Assembly (NCBI GenBank): GCA_030068525.1
Contig: JASJOS010000014.1
Span: 124,001-188,000, forward strand
DNA length: 64,000 nucleotides
Source: Xanthocytophaga flava
GTDB taxonomy: Bacteria > Bacteroidota > Bacteroidia > Cytophagales > 172606-1
Direction of reading: 5' to 3'
In this document: positions 54,504 to 62,606 of the stretch, piece by piece
How the letters are laid out: every line of letters starts with the position of its first letter
How positions within the stretch are numbered: position 1 is the first letter of the stretch
Made by a program: the position numbers and the translations under genes
The notes under the pieces: model-generated
What the model was told of the DNA's origin: nothing
The model's database searches: none
Seen by the model: the letters and a program-made list of their open reading frames with translations, nothing else

Positions 54504-55886
54504 TTAGTGCTTCACTTTCCAGAGAAATAAACCTTCTTTCTCTGCTGTTAGAGTTGTTTCGTGTAGCTGAATGGATTTATAAAATAAACCTGCTACATAC
54601 AGATTATTACTGCGATCCAGTGTAAGGGTGGTACCCATATCAGTGCTTTCACCTCCTGCTTTTTGTGCCCACTGTAACTCGCCTGCATTATTGTATTTGG
54701 CTACAAACAGGTCACTGCCACCGGCAGGAGTTAAGGTAGTGCTTTCAAGTGTAAAAGGATTATAGAAATAGCCAGTGATATAGACATTGCCTGAGCCATC
54801 TATTCCAAGTGCATTGACATAGTCATCATTATTGCTTGCAGCTACCTTTACCCATTGAACGGCTCCTGTGTTGTTGTATTTGAGTGTAAAAACATCTGTC
54901 TGTCCTTTGGATGTCAGTGTGGTAGTGCCTACAGTGCCAGTACCTGTAAACAAACCTGTAGTATACAGATTACCGGAAGCGTCGAATTTCAGATCTCTGA
55001 TACTAAACTCTGCATTTGCGCTACCTATTGTTCGGATATCCAGTACTTCGCCTGTTGCTGAGTAATGCACAATAAATATATCAGAATTACCCTGAACGGT
55101 GAGTTTCTTATCGCCAAAAGAAATGTCATCATAAAATTCTCCGGCTATGTATGGGGTTCCTGCACCATCAAGTGTAATATATCTACCATATCCGCCTCCA
55201 CTTTTAACCCATTGCACCTCTCCTGAGCTGGTATATTTGGCAATATAGGTATTTCGTCCATTGCCAACTGCTGTCAATGTGGTGTTCCCAATGATGGTCT
55301 CTGCATAAAAATTTCCTGTAATATATATATTATCAGTCCCATCTATAGCAACATCATATCCATAGTCCAGGTTGGTGCTACCTGCCTGTTTTACCCATTG
55401 TACAGTGCCTTCACTGGTATATTTGGCCAGGAAGATATCTTTATACCCTTTTGAGGTCAGCGATGTGCCACCAATAAGTGCTGTATAGCTAAACTCTCCT
55501 ATAACGAACACATTTCCGGATGCATCAAGTGCTAAACTTCTGGCAACATCGGTATCTGCTCCACCTTCCTGCTTTACCCATTGTAGTTCACCTTTGGCAT
55601 TGTATTTAGCCAGAAAGATATCATCACTTTGGCCTTGAGCTGTCAGGGTAGTGGTCCCAAAGACAGCTATACCAGAAAAAGATCCTGTCACATACAGATT
55701 GCCATCTTTGTCTACCAGTTGTTTTTTGGGAGTGATATACCCTGTGGCTTTCACTGCATAGGGGGTGGTACTAATTTCAGGATCTACAGCAGGTGTAGGA
55801 GGAGTATCCTCTTTTTTACAGGATGAGAAAGTCATAGCCATGGCTCCGGCTATAAGAAGTGAACATAATAGATTGTTTTTACACAT
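54504..55886 (-). CDS. SBBP-repeat beta-propeller lipoprotein
   Basis: 460 residues from ATG at 55886; the start gives a lipoprotein signal (AMAMTFSSC, Cys near 23). The mature part is built of about seven repeats of 55-62 residues, each with LTxxGxxDxFxAKYN, then GxxQWVKxAGG, then LDxSGNVYxTGxF. Example units are DIFLAKYNAKGELQWVK and DVFTLKYNNTGAVQWVK. Seven such units should close one beta-propeller. Proteins like this are usually at the cell surface and may bind ligands; no enzymatic motif is seen. It is the last recognisable core-type gene before the accessory region. Confidence 0.88.
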   Translation of the reverse strand: MCKNNLLCSLLIAGAMAMTFSSCKKEDTPPTPAVDPEISTTPYAVKATGYITPKKQLVDKDGNLYVTGSFSGIAVFGTTTLTAQGQSDDIFLAKYNAKGELQWVKQEGGADTDVARSLALDASGNVFVIGEFSYTALIGGTSLTSKGYKDIFLAKYTSEGTVQWVKQAGSTNLDYGYDVAIDGTDNIYITGNFYAETIIGNTTLTAVGNGRNTYIAKYTSSGEVQWVKSGGGYGRYITLDGAGTPYIAGEFYDDISFGDKKLTVQGNSDIFIVHYSATGEVLDIRTIGSANAEFSIRDLKFDASGNLYTTGLFTGTGTVGTTTLTSKGQTDVFTLKYNNTGAVQWVKVAASNNDDYVNALGIDGSGNVYITGYFYNPFTLESTTLTPAGGSDLFVAKYNNAGELQWAQKAGGESTDMGTTLTLDRSNNLYVAGLFYKSIQLHETTLTAEKEGLFLWKVKH

Positions 55887-56241
55887 AGTAATCGTATGGG
55901 TTTTGATCGTAAAAAAATAGCGTATCATAGAAAAAAGTTGGCAGATCAGTGGCACTAAAACAATCGTCTTTCATTTTGTTGAATAGGATCACTGATTGTA
56001 ACATGTATACATATCTGTATTATACAAGATAGATATCGTAAAGTAACCGCTATTTCCTGAATTTTATTTTTATTTTACAAATAGAGTGTTAGTAAAATAC
56101 ATTCATGGATACAATGCCATGTTTCTCCTGCCAGGAGAATCTGTATTTTGGTAACTTTACTGAAAAAACGATTGTCACACAAAAGTGATAGGTCGATCTA
56201 TAATTCCATCACTACAATTTTTTGTATCTAAAATAATCTCA
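55887..56241. other. Intergenic region at the border of the accessory region
   Basis: 355 AT-rich bases between divergent genes. No RNA gene, repeat or clear promoter motif is visible. Confidence 0.4.
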
Positions 56242-57018
56242 ATGGATAGTACAGTCAGATATGAATTGCATGGCACCAGTTGGTTGTTAGTGAATAATAC
56301 GGATAGTAAATCTTTGTTGGCTGTATTGGGTATTGATCAGACAGAGCGTACTAGTTGGAGAGCAGGGTTGGATATGTTTATCAAAATGAGATTACAGGAA
56401 AGGAGTAAGTGTCAAACGCGAAAGGATCGAAACTCCTTTGATGAGAAAAGCAATTACCCCTTAATTATTTATCAGTTATCTGATAATTGGACAATGGTAT
56501 ATAGTCACTACTTCTATCCACAAGATCGAATTGTGTCTATTTGTTGTGCTCTCTCTAAACAATACTCAAAGGCTTATCATTTTTTGTTTGATAGTCATTG
56601 TGGGTATAGGCGTTGGCTTATATGTGAAGATGGTCAAATGAAGAGATATTGTGAAGAAGATGAGTTTTCTGTGGTGACAGTAATATGAGAACTTTTATCG
56701 GAGGAAAGGAAGATTTTTGAGAAAGTTATCAATGAAGAGATTGCAGGTTTTGATGATAGCGAGATTATAGCTTTGTATGTTCCGGAACTTACAACTATCA
56801 GCTACGAAGCGTTTTGTAACCGTGATTTTTACTTCTATCATGGGCAGATCAAACCGATTGTAGATGCTTCTCAGATAAGTTGGGATCAGCTTCCTCAGGA
56901 GCGTATTATGTTGTGGCCTTTTCTTTTTGAGAATCATGAGTCTGAAGAGGAGAAGATCGAGAGCGAAAAGAACACTCCTAATAGCTATGAGAGTGAATTG
57001 GATGACCTGCCGTTTTAG
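56242..57018 (+). pseudogene. Unknown gene split by an in-frame TGA
   Basis: One reading frame runs from ATG at 56242 to TAG at 57016-57018, broken only by TGA at 56686-56688. The first part (148 residues; MDSTVRYELHGTSWLLVN...) and the second (109 residues; ELLSEERKIFEKVINEE...) both look like real protein, and the second has no ATG or GTG of its own; the first possible start is TTG at 56773. A single base change from GGA (Gly) would make the TGA. It is thus a recent pseudogene, a recoded gene, or a sequence error. No family recognised. It ends tail-to-tail with the next gene, overlapping by 4 bases. Confidence 0.6.
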
Positions 57019-57557
57019 TTGTCCAAGTCAGGTGTTAGATAAATCTTTCTTTTGAGAATCATATAGACAAGCCCTACCATACCCAGATATAGTACCACAT
57101 CTAGCAATTGCTCTCCAGCATCAACTTTTGGATATATTGCCCAGGAAGAGGGCAGATAGTCATAGCTTCTTATTATGTGCCGAATTAATGTGTTTTTGAC
57201 AGTCGGGAACTGTAGTAAGCCTATCACTAACGACAGTAGCATGTTTTGACGGAGGCTTCTCTTCCAGAATAGTTGAGGAAGTAGTGCTCTACTTAGAACC
57301 TCCCACCAGGCAAATAATGCATAAGGCCCCATCCAGCGGCTCCTAAAGGCAAACTGTTCCAGTTCGGTTTTAGGTTCTGTCATAAAGTCAATAAGCTGGA
57401 ATAGCAGAAAGACTACTCCTCCGATAGCTATCAGTATATTCATCGCTTCCAGTACTGTCAATGCTTCAGTCTTGTATCGTTTACTAACTCGGATTGTTGC
57501 CAGTATGCCAGCCAGTAGCACGATGTAGATGTGATTGAAAAAAAGCGACTCAGACAT
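57015..57557 (-). CDS. Membrane protein of unknown function
   Basis: 180 residues with about four hydrophobic helices (IYIVLLAGILATIRV; MNILIAIGGVVFLLFQLI; QNMLLSLVIGLLQF; VVLYLGMVGLVYMIL) and a Trp-rich loop (GPYALFAWWEV). No family recognised. The TAA stop overlaps the TAG stop of the plus-strand gene, so the two genes share 57015-57018. Part of the accessory cluster. Confidence 0.65.
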   Translation of the reverse strand: MSESLFFNHIYIVLLAGILATIRVSKRYKTEALTVLEAMNILIAIGGVVFLLFQLIDFMTEPKTELEQFAFRSRWMGPYALFAWWEVLSRALLPQLFWKRSLRQNMLLSLVIGLLQFPTVKNTLIRHIIRSYDYLPSSWAIYPKVDAGEQLLDVVLYLGMVGLVYMILKRKIYLTPDLDN

Positions 57558-57624
57558 ATACTATAGATTCAGCGGAGAGAAGGTAACTGTTTGATTAAGT
57601 ATACAAAAGTATGTAGAAAAAAAG

Positions 57625-57666
57625 ATTCCTACAGGCTATCACTAAGTTGACGATGCCTGTAGGAAT
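57625..57666 (-). terminator. Intrinsic terminator after the lipocalin-like lipoprotein gene
   Basis: ATTCCTACAGGC pairs exactly with GCCTGTAGGAAT; the minus strand continues with CTTTTTTTC. Confidence 0.85.
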
Positions 57667-57698
57667 GCCAGCATATGTTAAAGATGAAATTATCAGGA

Positions 57699-58193
57699 TT
57701 ATTGTTTTTTGAAAAAAGTGATCATTGCTCTGACTGGGCCATCTGTCGGACCTTGCCCAGTATACACCACTTCAAGTCGGTTGCCACTGATTGTATATGA
57801 GCAATCAGGAAAAAGTGCCTGACCTAACGGAACTGGTTTGTATATGACAGGTTGCCCACTATTAACCGTAACATCTGTGATAGTCATTTCCTCTGAAATA
57901 AATTCAAGGATATTGTGTGACTGAACAAATCTGCCTTTCTTTTCGGTAAGAATAGAAAGATCGGTTATTTTTTGATTTTCATAGAGTCCAAATGTGCTGG
58001 ATCGAAACAGAAATGTATGATCGTTATTCAGTTGTAATTCTGTTTCAGTGCGAGGGCCTGTGTAATCCAGGTTATCATATCTAGAGGCTATCCAGGTTCC
58101 AGATACCTGTGGTGCAGTTTGTTCTTGTTCTTTGTTGGTACAGGCACTCAATACTATAAACAACATGCAAAAAGAGAATAAAAGATATTTCAT
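57699..58193 (-). CDS. Lipocalin-like lipoprotein of unknown function
   Basis: 164 residues. The signal peptide ends FIVLSAC, a lipobox with Cys at 18. The mature part is all-beta with VSGTWIASRYDNLDY at the start and repeated strand-like stretches (TFLFRSSTFGLYENQ; YTISGNRLEVVYTG), the pattern of lipocalin-like small proteins. The periplasmic or surface location would suit an immunity protein against a peptidoglycan-acting effector, which is inference. It has its own terminator. Confidence 0.75.
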   Translation of the reverse strand: MKYLLFSFCMLFIVLSACTNKEQEQTAPQVSGTWIASRYDNLDYTGPRTETELQLNNDHTFLFRSSTFGLYENQKITDLSILTEKKGRFVQSHNILEFISEEMTITDVTVNSGQPVIYKPVPLGQALFPDCSYTISGNRLEVVYTGQGPTDGPVRAMITFFKKQ

Positions 58194-58573
58194 ATAGTAG
58201 TATTGTTTAATGGTGTGTAAAGTCCATTAAGTGACACTCAAACCCGATAAACAGTTGCATGTAAATAAAAGGAATTACTGGTTAGATAGGAGATAATGGT
58301 ATAATATTAGAAAGATAATGTCTGTATGTTAACAAGATATTAAATGTGCTTTTTTACAGATTGTCTTTTAGTTTATCGTTTCAGACTTGCTTGAAATATC
58401 GTTCATCGCCAAAGGGATCACGCCACTCAATATTATACTCGGGAATGCCTAGTTGCTTGAGCCAGGATATGGATAGAGAAGGAAGATACAGAATTAGTAA
58501 ATTGCTAGTAGAATATATACATTTTACCAAGAATGTTCGTTAGTAGTCTGAAAAATGATAGACGTTTAGGTAT
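58194..58573. other. Intergenic region with amidase tail copy 2
   Basis: 380 bases between divergent genes. The only coding-like content is the amidase 3' remnant on the minus strand. Confidence 0.55.
58373..58467 (-). pseudogene. Amidase 3'-end fragment (copy 2)
   Basis: Minus strand encodes SWLKQLGIPEYNIEWRDPFG and then DERYFKQV, against TWLKQLGIPEHNIEWRDPFG and YEKYFKQVWKR at the end of the amidase gene at 63825. A lost G turns the TGGAAACGATAA ending into TGA. Upstream similarity fades within a few codons. This is a displaced tail, not a gene. Confidence 0.82.
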
Positions 58574-59038
58574 ATGCGAAAACTTGCTTTAGTTGCTCTG
58601 TTTTTTATAATAAGTGTAAGGGTAAAGGCTCAATGGACATGTGATGATATTATGAGTTTAGTTAATACTAAGTGGGTGCTTAGTACCTATAACCGTATGG
58701 AAGATTCTGTGAAATTAAAATCATCAGATACACAATACATGATTGCTTTCTGTGAAAAAGAGTGTATAGAGTTTTATGTGAATGGAATTTTAGTAGGTAC
58801 AGGGTATTATAAAAAACATAAAAAAAGATGTTATGACATTATGCCCAGTAAAAAATGCAGAGAGTTTATTCCAGACTGGAAATCAAGAAATCCAAAAATG
58901 TTTGATATGTACTTTTTCCATTTTTTTGAAGACTTGATAAGTGCGTTTATTATTCATATAAACGGTAATAAGATCGAGTTAGGTTTTAGTAATGATCCTA
59001 TGGATTGGGGATGGTTACGATTTAAACGGGCTTCATGA
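58574..59038 (+). CDS. Exported small protein of unknown function
   Basis: 154 residues with a signal peptide (MRKLALVALFFIISVRVKAQ). The mature part holds five Cys (WTCDD, AFCEKEC, KRCYD, KKCRE), suggesting disulfides in the periplasm, and ends GWLRFKR. No family recognised. It starts 107 bases after the amidase tail copy 2, in the opposite orientation. An immunity role is possible but unproven. Confidence 0.7.
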   Translation: MRKLALVALFFIISVRVKAQWTCDDIMSLVNTKWVLSTYNRMEDSVKLKSSDTQYMIAFCEKECIEFYVNGILVGTGYYKKHKKRCYDIMPSKKCREFIPDWKSRNPKMFDMYFFHFFEDLISAFIIHINGNKIELGFSNDPMDWGWLRFKRAS

Positions 59039-59071
59039 ATATAGATACTAATTGTACTTGATTAATAATCC

Positions 59072-59527
59072 ATGAATATTCCAGACAAGCTCCCGATTGA
59101 AAGAATTGAAGATTATCATACACATCATCTGGGAAAGAGTCGTGATGGGAGGTTGTTTTGGGGTTATACCACTTTTGTTTATTCCGTTCCTCTCTCGACT
59201 ATTCAGGATGATAACTCACTAAAGTTTAGAAGAGATTATGCTGTTTTTCACACATTCGATAGGGACGGCAACTATATTAACACTCAATACTATTTTGGAG
59301 GAACTGCTGATAGATGTGATCAGGAAGAACTGGAAAATAAATTGGATGAATGGGTGTCACAATTAGGCGAAACTGAGTATACTGACATTGAGATTAAACT
59401 ATTTCAAACAGTAATTGATGGGTTTGTTTTTGGCCTTATTCCAGATGAAGAGTTTTCATTAATCAACCTTGAGCCAAGTGCTACCATTTCTTTTTTGGAG
59501 CCATGGGATGGAGGATATTATACCTAA
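59072..59527 (+). CDS. Cytoplasmic small protein of unknown function
   Basis: 151 residues without signal peptide or membrane segment. Acidic, mixed alpha/beta, with DYHTHHLGKSRDGRLFWGY near the start, HTFDRDGNYINTQYYFGG in the middle and SATISFLEPWDGGYYT at the end. The size, acidity and aromatic content resemble polymorphic-toxin immunity proteins, but I cannot assign a family. It lies 33 bases after the exported protein gene, same strand, so they likely form an operon. Confidence 0.65.
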   Translation: MNIPDKLPIERIEDYHTHHLGKSRDGRLFWGYTTFVYSVPLSTIQDDNSLKFRRDYAVFHTFDRDGNYINTQYYFGGTADRCDQEELENKLDEWVSQLGETEYTDIEIKLFQTVIDGFVFGLIPDEEFSLINLEPSATISFLEPWDGGYYT

Positions 59528-59652
59528 GTACTTTTGGGTAAAGCCTCATTCTCGTTTAGAAAGTTGGAATCAATGAGGGGCTACCTTATTTAAGCTGTTT
59601 TCTAGAGCATAGAACGAAGAAAATGCCAACACGGAAGTTAACATTTCCCTGC

Positions 59653-59679
59653 TTATCGTTTCCATGCTTGCGTATAATA
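59653..59679 (-). pseudogene. Short amidase 3'-end fragment (copy 3)
   Basis: Minus strand encodes YYTQAWKR-stop, like the tail YFKQAWKR seen in copy 4 and YFKQVWKR in the parent. Only nine codons remain, so the call depends on the other copies. Confidence 0.4.
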
Positions 59680-59730
59680 CATACACATCACGCTATTTGA
59701 TGTTGTGCTTTGGTAGCTGTTTTATGGTAG

Positions 59731-60376
59731 TTAAGCATCTTCCCAAACATCTGTGAACAAAAGATCAAACATAGTAGCTTCGTGCATTTCTCTTTGCTGA
59801 GTAGCCACTTGTAATACCCTATAATGCAATAACTCTGTAGGAAATAGTTGCGTTCTGGCAAGACGATCAAAATTGTAGTATGCTTCCAAAACTTGATCTA
59901 CCATTGAAACTACTATTGCGGGAGCTTCATTCCAGTAACGTTTAGGAGGTGGAGGAGGATTTAGATAGAGTTGTTCTAACATCTGTTCAGTCATAGGTAG
60001 ACTTTCTGCATCATTCTTTGGTAGAGGATCTTTTTCATTGATATAATATGCATGATACGGCATCAAGCAACTGCGATGAAGAACTAGTGTAGTTCTTCCC
60101 GGAAATGTCCCAAAATATAATGACTGCTTTAAAACAAGAACATGTACTAGTCCTGAAACTAAAATCCTGAATACTTGTATGAGGAAGTGTTTCTTGTAGT
60201 GATTTCAAAAAATCTTCCCAGATTGGTTTTTCACCTTCGTATTTTTTATAAGTCAAAGTTTGGTTTAGAATTTCCAAAGAAGTCTCATAATTAATGCTCC
60301 AGGGAGAGATATTTCTAGGGTAAAAATGATAGAGAGTAGTAACTATTTCATTAATGAAATGACCTGTGATTTTCAT
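59731..60376 (-). pseudogene. Unknown gene with a probable frameshift
   Basis: Two overlapping minus-strand frames look like halves of one protein. The first starts at ATG 60376 (MKITGHFINEIVTTLYHFYP) and stops at 60035 after a Ser-rich run that looks out of frame. The second frame can be read from 60213 (it has no good start), shows LYFGTFPGRTTLVLHRSC near 60070-60125 and continues to 59731 with PMTEQMLEQLYLNPPPPPK. A one-base indel in about 60060-60170 would join them into roughly 200 residues. Either decay or a base-calling error explains it. No family recognised. Confidence 0.55.
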
Positions 60377-60404
60377 TTTTGTATAGTTATAAATGAAATG
60401 AAAA

Positions 60405-60908
60405 CTAATTAAGAGTAGTTCGAATTGCTGCTACCACCGATGCGGAAAGTGTTTGTGGCAACAGTGATGTTTTGCTTGTATTAAAAAAGTTTGGATCACC
60501 TATTCCTTTGTTATAGGCCGATTCCCGATCCGGAAGTTCTATCCTGAATTTCATTCGTATTTTCTCTTCCATCACAAAATTATAACCTCTACAATAAGAA
60601 ACTCTTTCATTACTCAGATAATCTCCAATCAAACGAACTTCTATATGTAAGCTGTCACAAAATCTATTCAATTTATGTGATATGCCAAAGCGCATCAGAC
60701 GGAATGAGCTATCCTGAGAAGCATCTTGTACACCTTCACAAAAGTCATCTTCCAGAAAGGTAAACTCATTGGAGATAGGAACTTGAGTTTCTAGCTTGTA
60801 GAAAGATTGCAGGCTATTTTTACAAACGTTGGTTGTTTGCTGACAAGTAGACAGAGTACTTATGCATAGCATATAAAATAACAGTTTGCCCTTTTTTAGT
60901 AAGATCAT
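60405..60908 (-). CDS. Lipoprotein of unknown function
   Basis: 167 residues. The signal peptide ends ISTLSTC, a lipobox with Cys at 22. The mature part has further Cys residues (NVCKN, DFCEG, RFCDS, SYCRG) and no recognised domain. Same strand as the frameshifted gene, 28 bases upstream of it, so once an operon. Exported and lipidated like other small proteins of this region. Confidence 0.7.
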   Translation of the reverse strand: MILLKKGKLLFYMLCISTLSTCQQTTNVCKNSLQSFYKLETQVPISNEFTFLEDDFCEGVQDASQDSSFRLMRFGISHKLNRFCDSLHIEVRLIGDYLSNERVSYCRGYNFVMEEKIRMKFRIELPDRESAYNKGIGDPNFFNTSKTSLLPQTLSASVVAAIRTTLN

Positions 60909-60916
60909 CCAGGTGT

Positions 60917-61096
60917 TTAGTTTCTTTTTACATCATCTGCCTTGACATTATAAGTCTGACTAACCTTCCTGGCAAACTCAACAAGATAGCTACCCACATC
61001 GATCTGGAGTACTTTCTCAATCATACTTAGCGTAACAGCTTCCAGATTTTCCTTGAATATTTTATCGTAACGGTTTGCTTCTTTTTTATTGTTCAT
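60917..61096 (-). pseudogene. Truncated Rpn-like nuclease/transposase remnant
   Basis: 59 residues from ATG at 61096. NRYDKIFKENLEAVTLSMIE near the N-terminus is the typical opening of Rpn-family (PD-(D/E)XK) recombination-promoting nuclease/putative transposase proteins, which are normally about 250-320 residues. After residue 40 the similarity ends, and the frame stops at 60917. The catalytic core is absent. Assignment is from memory of the family opening. Confidence 0.45.
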
Positions 61097-61128
61097 GTGT
61101 GGATCTATTACCAGCGGCAAAAGTAAGC

Positions 61129-61160
61129 AATAAAAGCCGCCTGAAAACAGGTCGGCTTTT
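61129..61160. terminator. Terminator-like hairpin between divergent genes
   Basis: AAAAGCCGCCTG and CAGGTCGGCTTTT form a GC-rich stem with mismatches around AAAA. Its place between divergent frames suggests that it is left over from a former arrangement. Confidence 0.5.
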
Positions 61161-61258
61161 GTATTTTTGTCGCTTCTAGGTTCAGTTAACTATTGTGTCT
61201 GGATTTTATTAAAAGCAATTATGACTTGCCAATTGATTAAATAATTCTTTCCCACTAC

Positions 61259-61705
61259 ATGAGTCAAAATATAGTTTATCCTAAAATATATCACTTATCT
61301 GCGATGGATTATGGAGTACCCTTAACAGAATTTAAACCAGCAGATGAAAAAAGCTTTTGTGTACGTGTAGAAATTACTATTCAATTCAAAGAAGGTTATG
61401 ATTTTATACAGTCTTATGGTGTTATGATAGCGTCAACTAAAGGCTATATAAAGTATCTGGATGAGAGGACTACTATTGAGAAAAATGGAGCATCCACAAT
61501 TTATCTGCTTGATAAAGTAGTACTAATGGAAAGGTACGATTATGAACATTTTTTAGGTTTCCTTTATGAAAAAATGTCCTTTTATAACAAATTAGGAGCT
61601 AAACAATCCGCTATAGCACTTGCTACAGAGTTTGATTGGTTAAATAAAGATGAATCATTTGATATCAGAGACTTTTATAAACAGTTCTTCGCAAAAGGTT
61701 TCTAA
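61259..61705 (+). CDS. Cytoplasmic small protein, possibly Imm8-like
   Basis: 148 residues, no export signal. SFCVRVEITIQFKEGYDFIQ and the following YGVMIASTKGYIKYL resemble the core of immunity protein family 8 (a beta strand with v.i.IG...G.d.F and a wL segment), but I cannot verify this. C-terminal helices end YKQFFAKGF. It stands alone 84 bases upstream of a lipoprotein gene of the same strand. Confidence 0.6.
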   Translation: MSQNIVYPKIYHLSAMDYGVPLTEFKPADEKSFCVRVEITIQFKEGYDFIQSYGVMIASTKGYIKYLDERTTIEKNGASTIYLLDKVVLMERYDYEHFLGFLYEKMSFYNKLGAKQSAIALATEFDWLNKDESFDIRDFYKQFFAKGF

Positions 61706-61788
61706 TAGAAAAATAGTTTTAGTTTCCTAAAAATCAGAACACAAAGCTTGCCATATAGTATGACAGAAATAACTTTTAACGAATAGAG

Positions 61789-62409
61789 ATGAAATTAGTA
61801 TATACTGCATTTTTTCTGTTGATGGTTTCCTGTTATTCAAATAAGCCTGTTTATGAGTATAAAGGTCCTTGTTTGTATTATAAAGTTATGGGGATTAAGA
61901 TAGAATGTATGAAAGTAGATTCTGTCACCGGAAATGCGGTTTTTCTAGGTGCTGCTTCCTCTTTCCAGAAAGGACAAAAATTCTTCTACAGGATTAGATT
62001 TGACCTGAAGCCAAATCTGGAAGCTGAGAGAGGAAACTTTCCTTCTCAACTTTTTTCAAAATGCTCAAAAGAGAGTATCAGTAGTTTTGTTATCAAACTA
62101 CGAAATCCTACTAATGAAGTTGTAGAATTGGTATCTCAGTTGAAAGGTTTAGATACTACCCAAGTTTATAGAGAAAGCCCATTTGTCGAATCAAACCTCG
62201 TTTGGTATAATTTTAAAGATCTATCTGATTTTGTAAATAAGTTTAATATGTGTCATTCTGATGTGAGATATAGCTTTTTGCAACAGAACGGACTGATATT
62301 AAGCGGATATGTGCCTACTCGTGATATAGGAGATTATGTATGTGTATCCGAAGTTAAATTTTCAGACAACCGAGTAATAAGAGAAGAATTTATTATCAAT
62401 GTGAGATAA
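61789..62409 (+). CDS. Lipoprotein of unknown function
   Basis: 206 residues. The signal peptide ends LLMVSC (lipobox, Cys at 15). The mature part is beta-rich with FFYRIRFDLKPNLEAERGN and SFVIKLRNPTNEVVELVSQL. No family recognised. Same strand as and 84 bases downstream of the Imm8-like gene; a hairpin with an exact 11-bp stem (62427-62465) follows. Confidence 0.7.
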   Translation: MKLVYTAFFLLMVSCYSNKPVYEYKGPCLYYKVMGIKIECMKVDSVTGNAVFLGAASSFQKGQKFFYRIRFDLKPNLEAERGNFPSQLFSKCSKESISSFVIKLRNPTNEVVELVSQLKGLDTTQVYRESPFVESNLVWYNFKDLSDFVNKFNMCHSDVRYSFLQQNGLILSGYVPTRDIGDYVCVSEVKFSDNRVIREEFIINVR

Positions 62410-62426
62410 GATCTTGAATTTCTATA

Positions 62427-62465
62427 ACTACAGATAAGCATACAGAGAGAATGTTTATCTGTAGT
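62427..62465. terminator. 11-bp hairpin after the lipoprotein gene
   Basis: ACTACAGATAA pairs exactly with TTATCTGTAGT around 17 bases. No clear T run follows. Confidence 0.5.
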
Positions 62466-62524
62466 ACAACTGATTACTAGAAATAGATCTTCCAAAGAAT
62501 CAGGCTTGATTGGCATAAAAACAA

Positions 62525-62553
62525 AACAGCCGGTTTGTAGAGTCGGCTGTTTG
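62525..62553 (-). terminator. Terminator-like hairpin
   Basis: AACAGCCG pairs with CGGCTGTT around an 11-base loop; the minus strand continues with TTGTTTTTAT. It follows amidase tail copy 4 and would end the GyrB-like transcript. Confidence 0.7.
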
Positions 62554-62558
62554 TGTTC

Positions 62559-62606
62559 CTACCTTTTCCATGCTTGCTTAAAATACCGCTCATAACCAAA
62601 CAAGTC
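62559..62606 (-). pseudogene. Amidase 3'-end fragment (copy 4)
   Basis: Minus strand encodes DLFGYERYFKQAWKR-stop against DPFGYEKYFKQVWKR-stop in the parent. It begins directly after, and in the same frame as, the stop codon of the GyrB-like gene, so that gene was joined to a remnant amidase tail. Confidence 0.82.
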
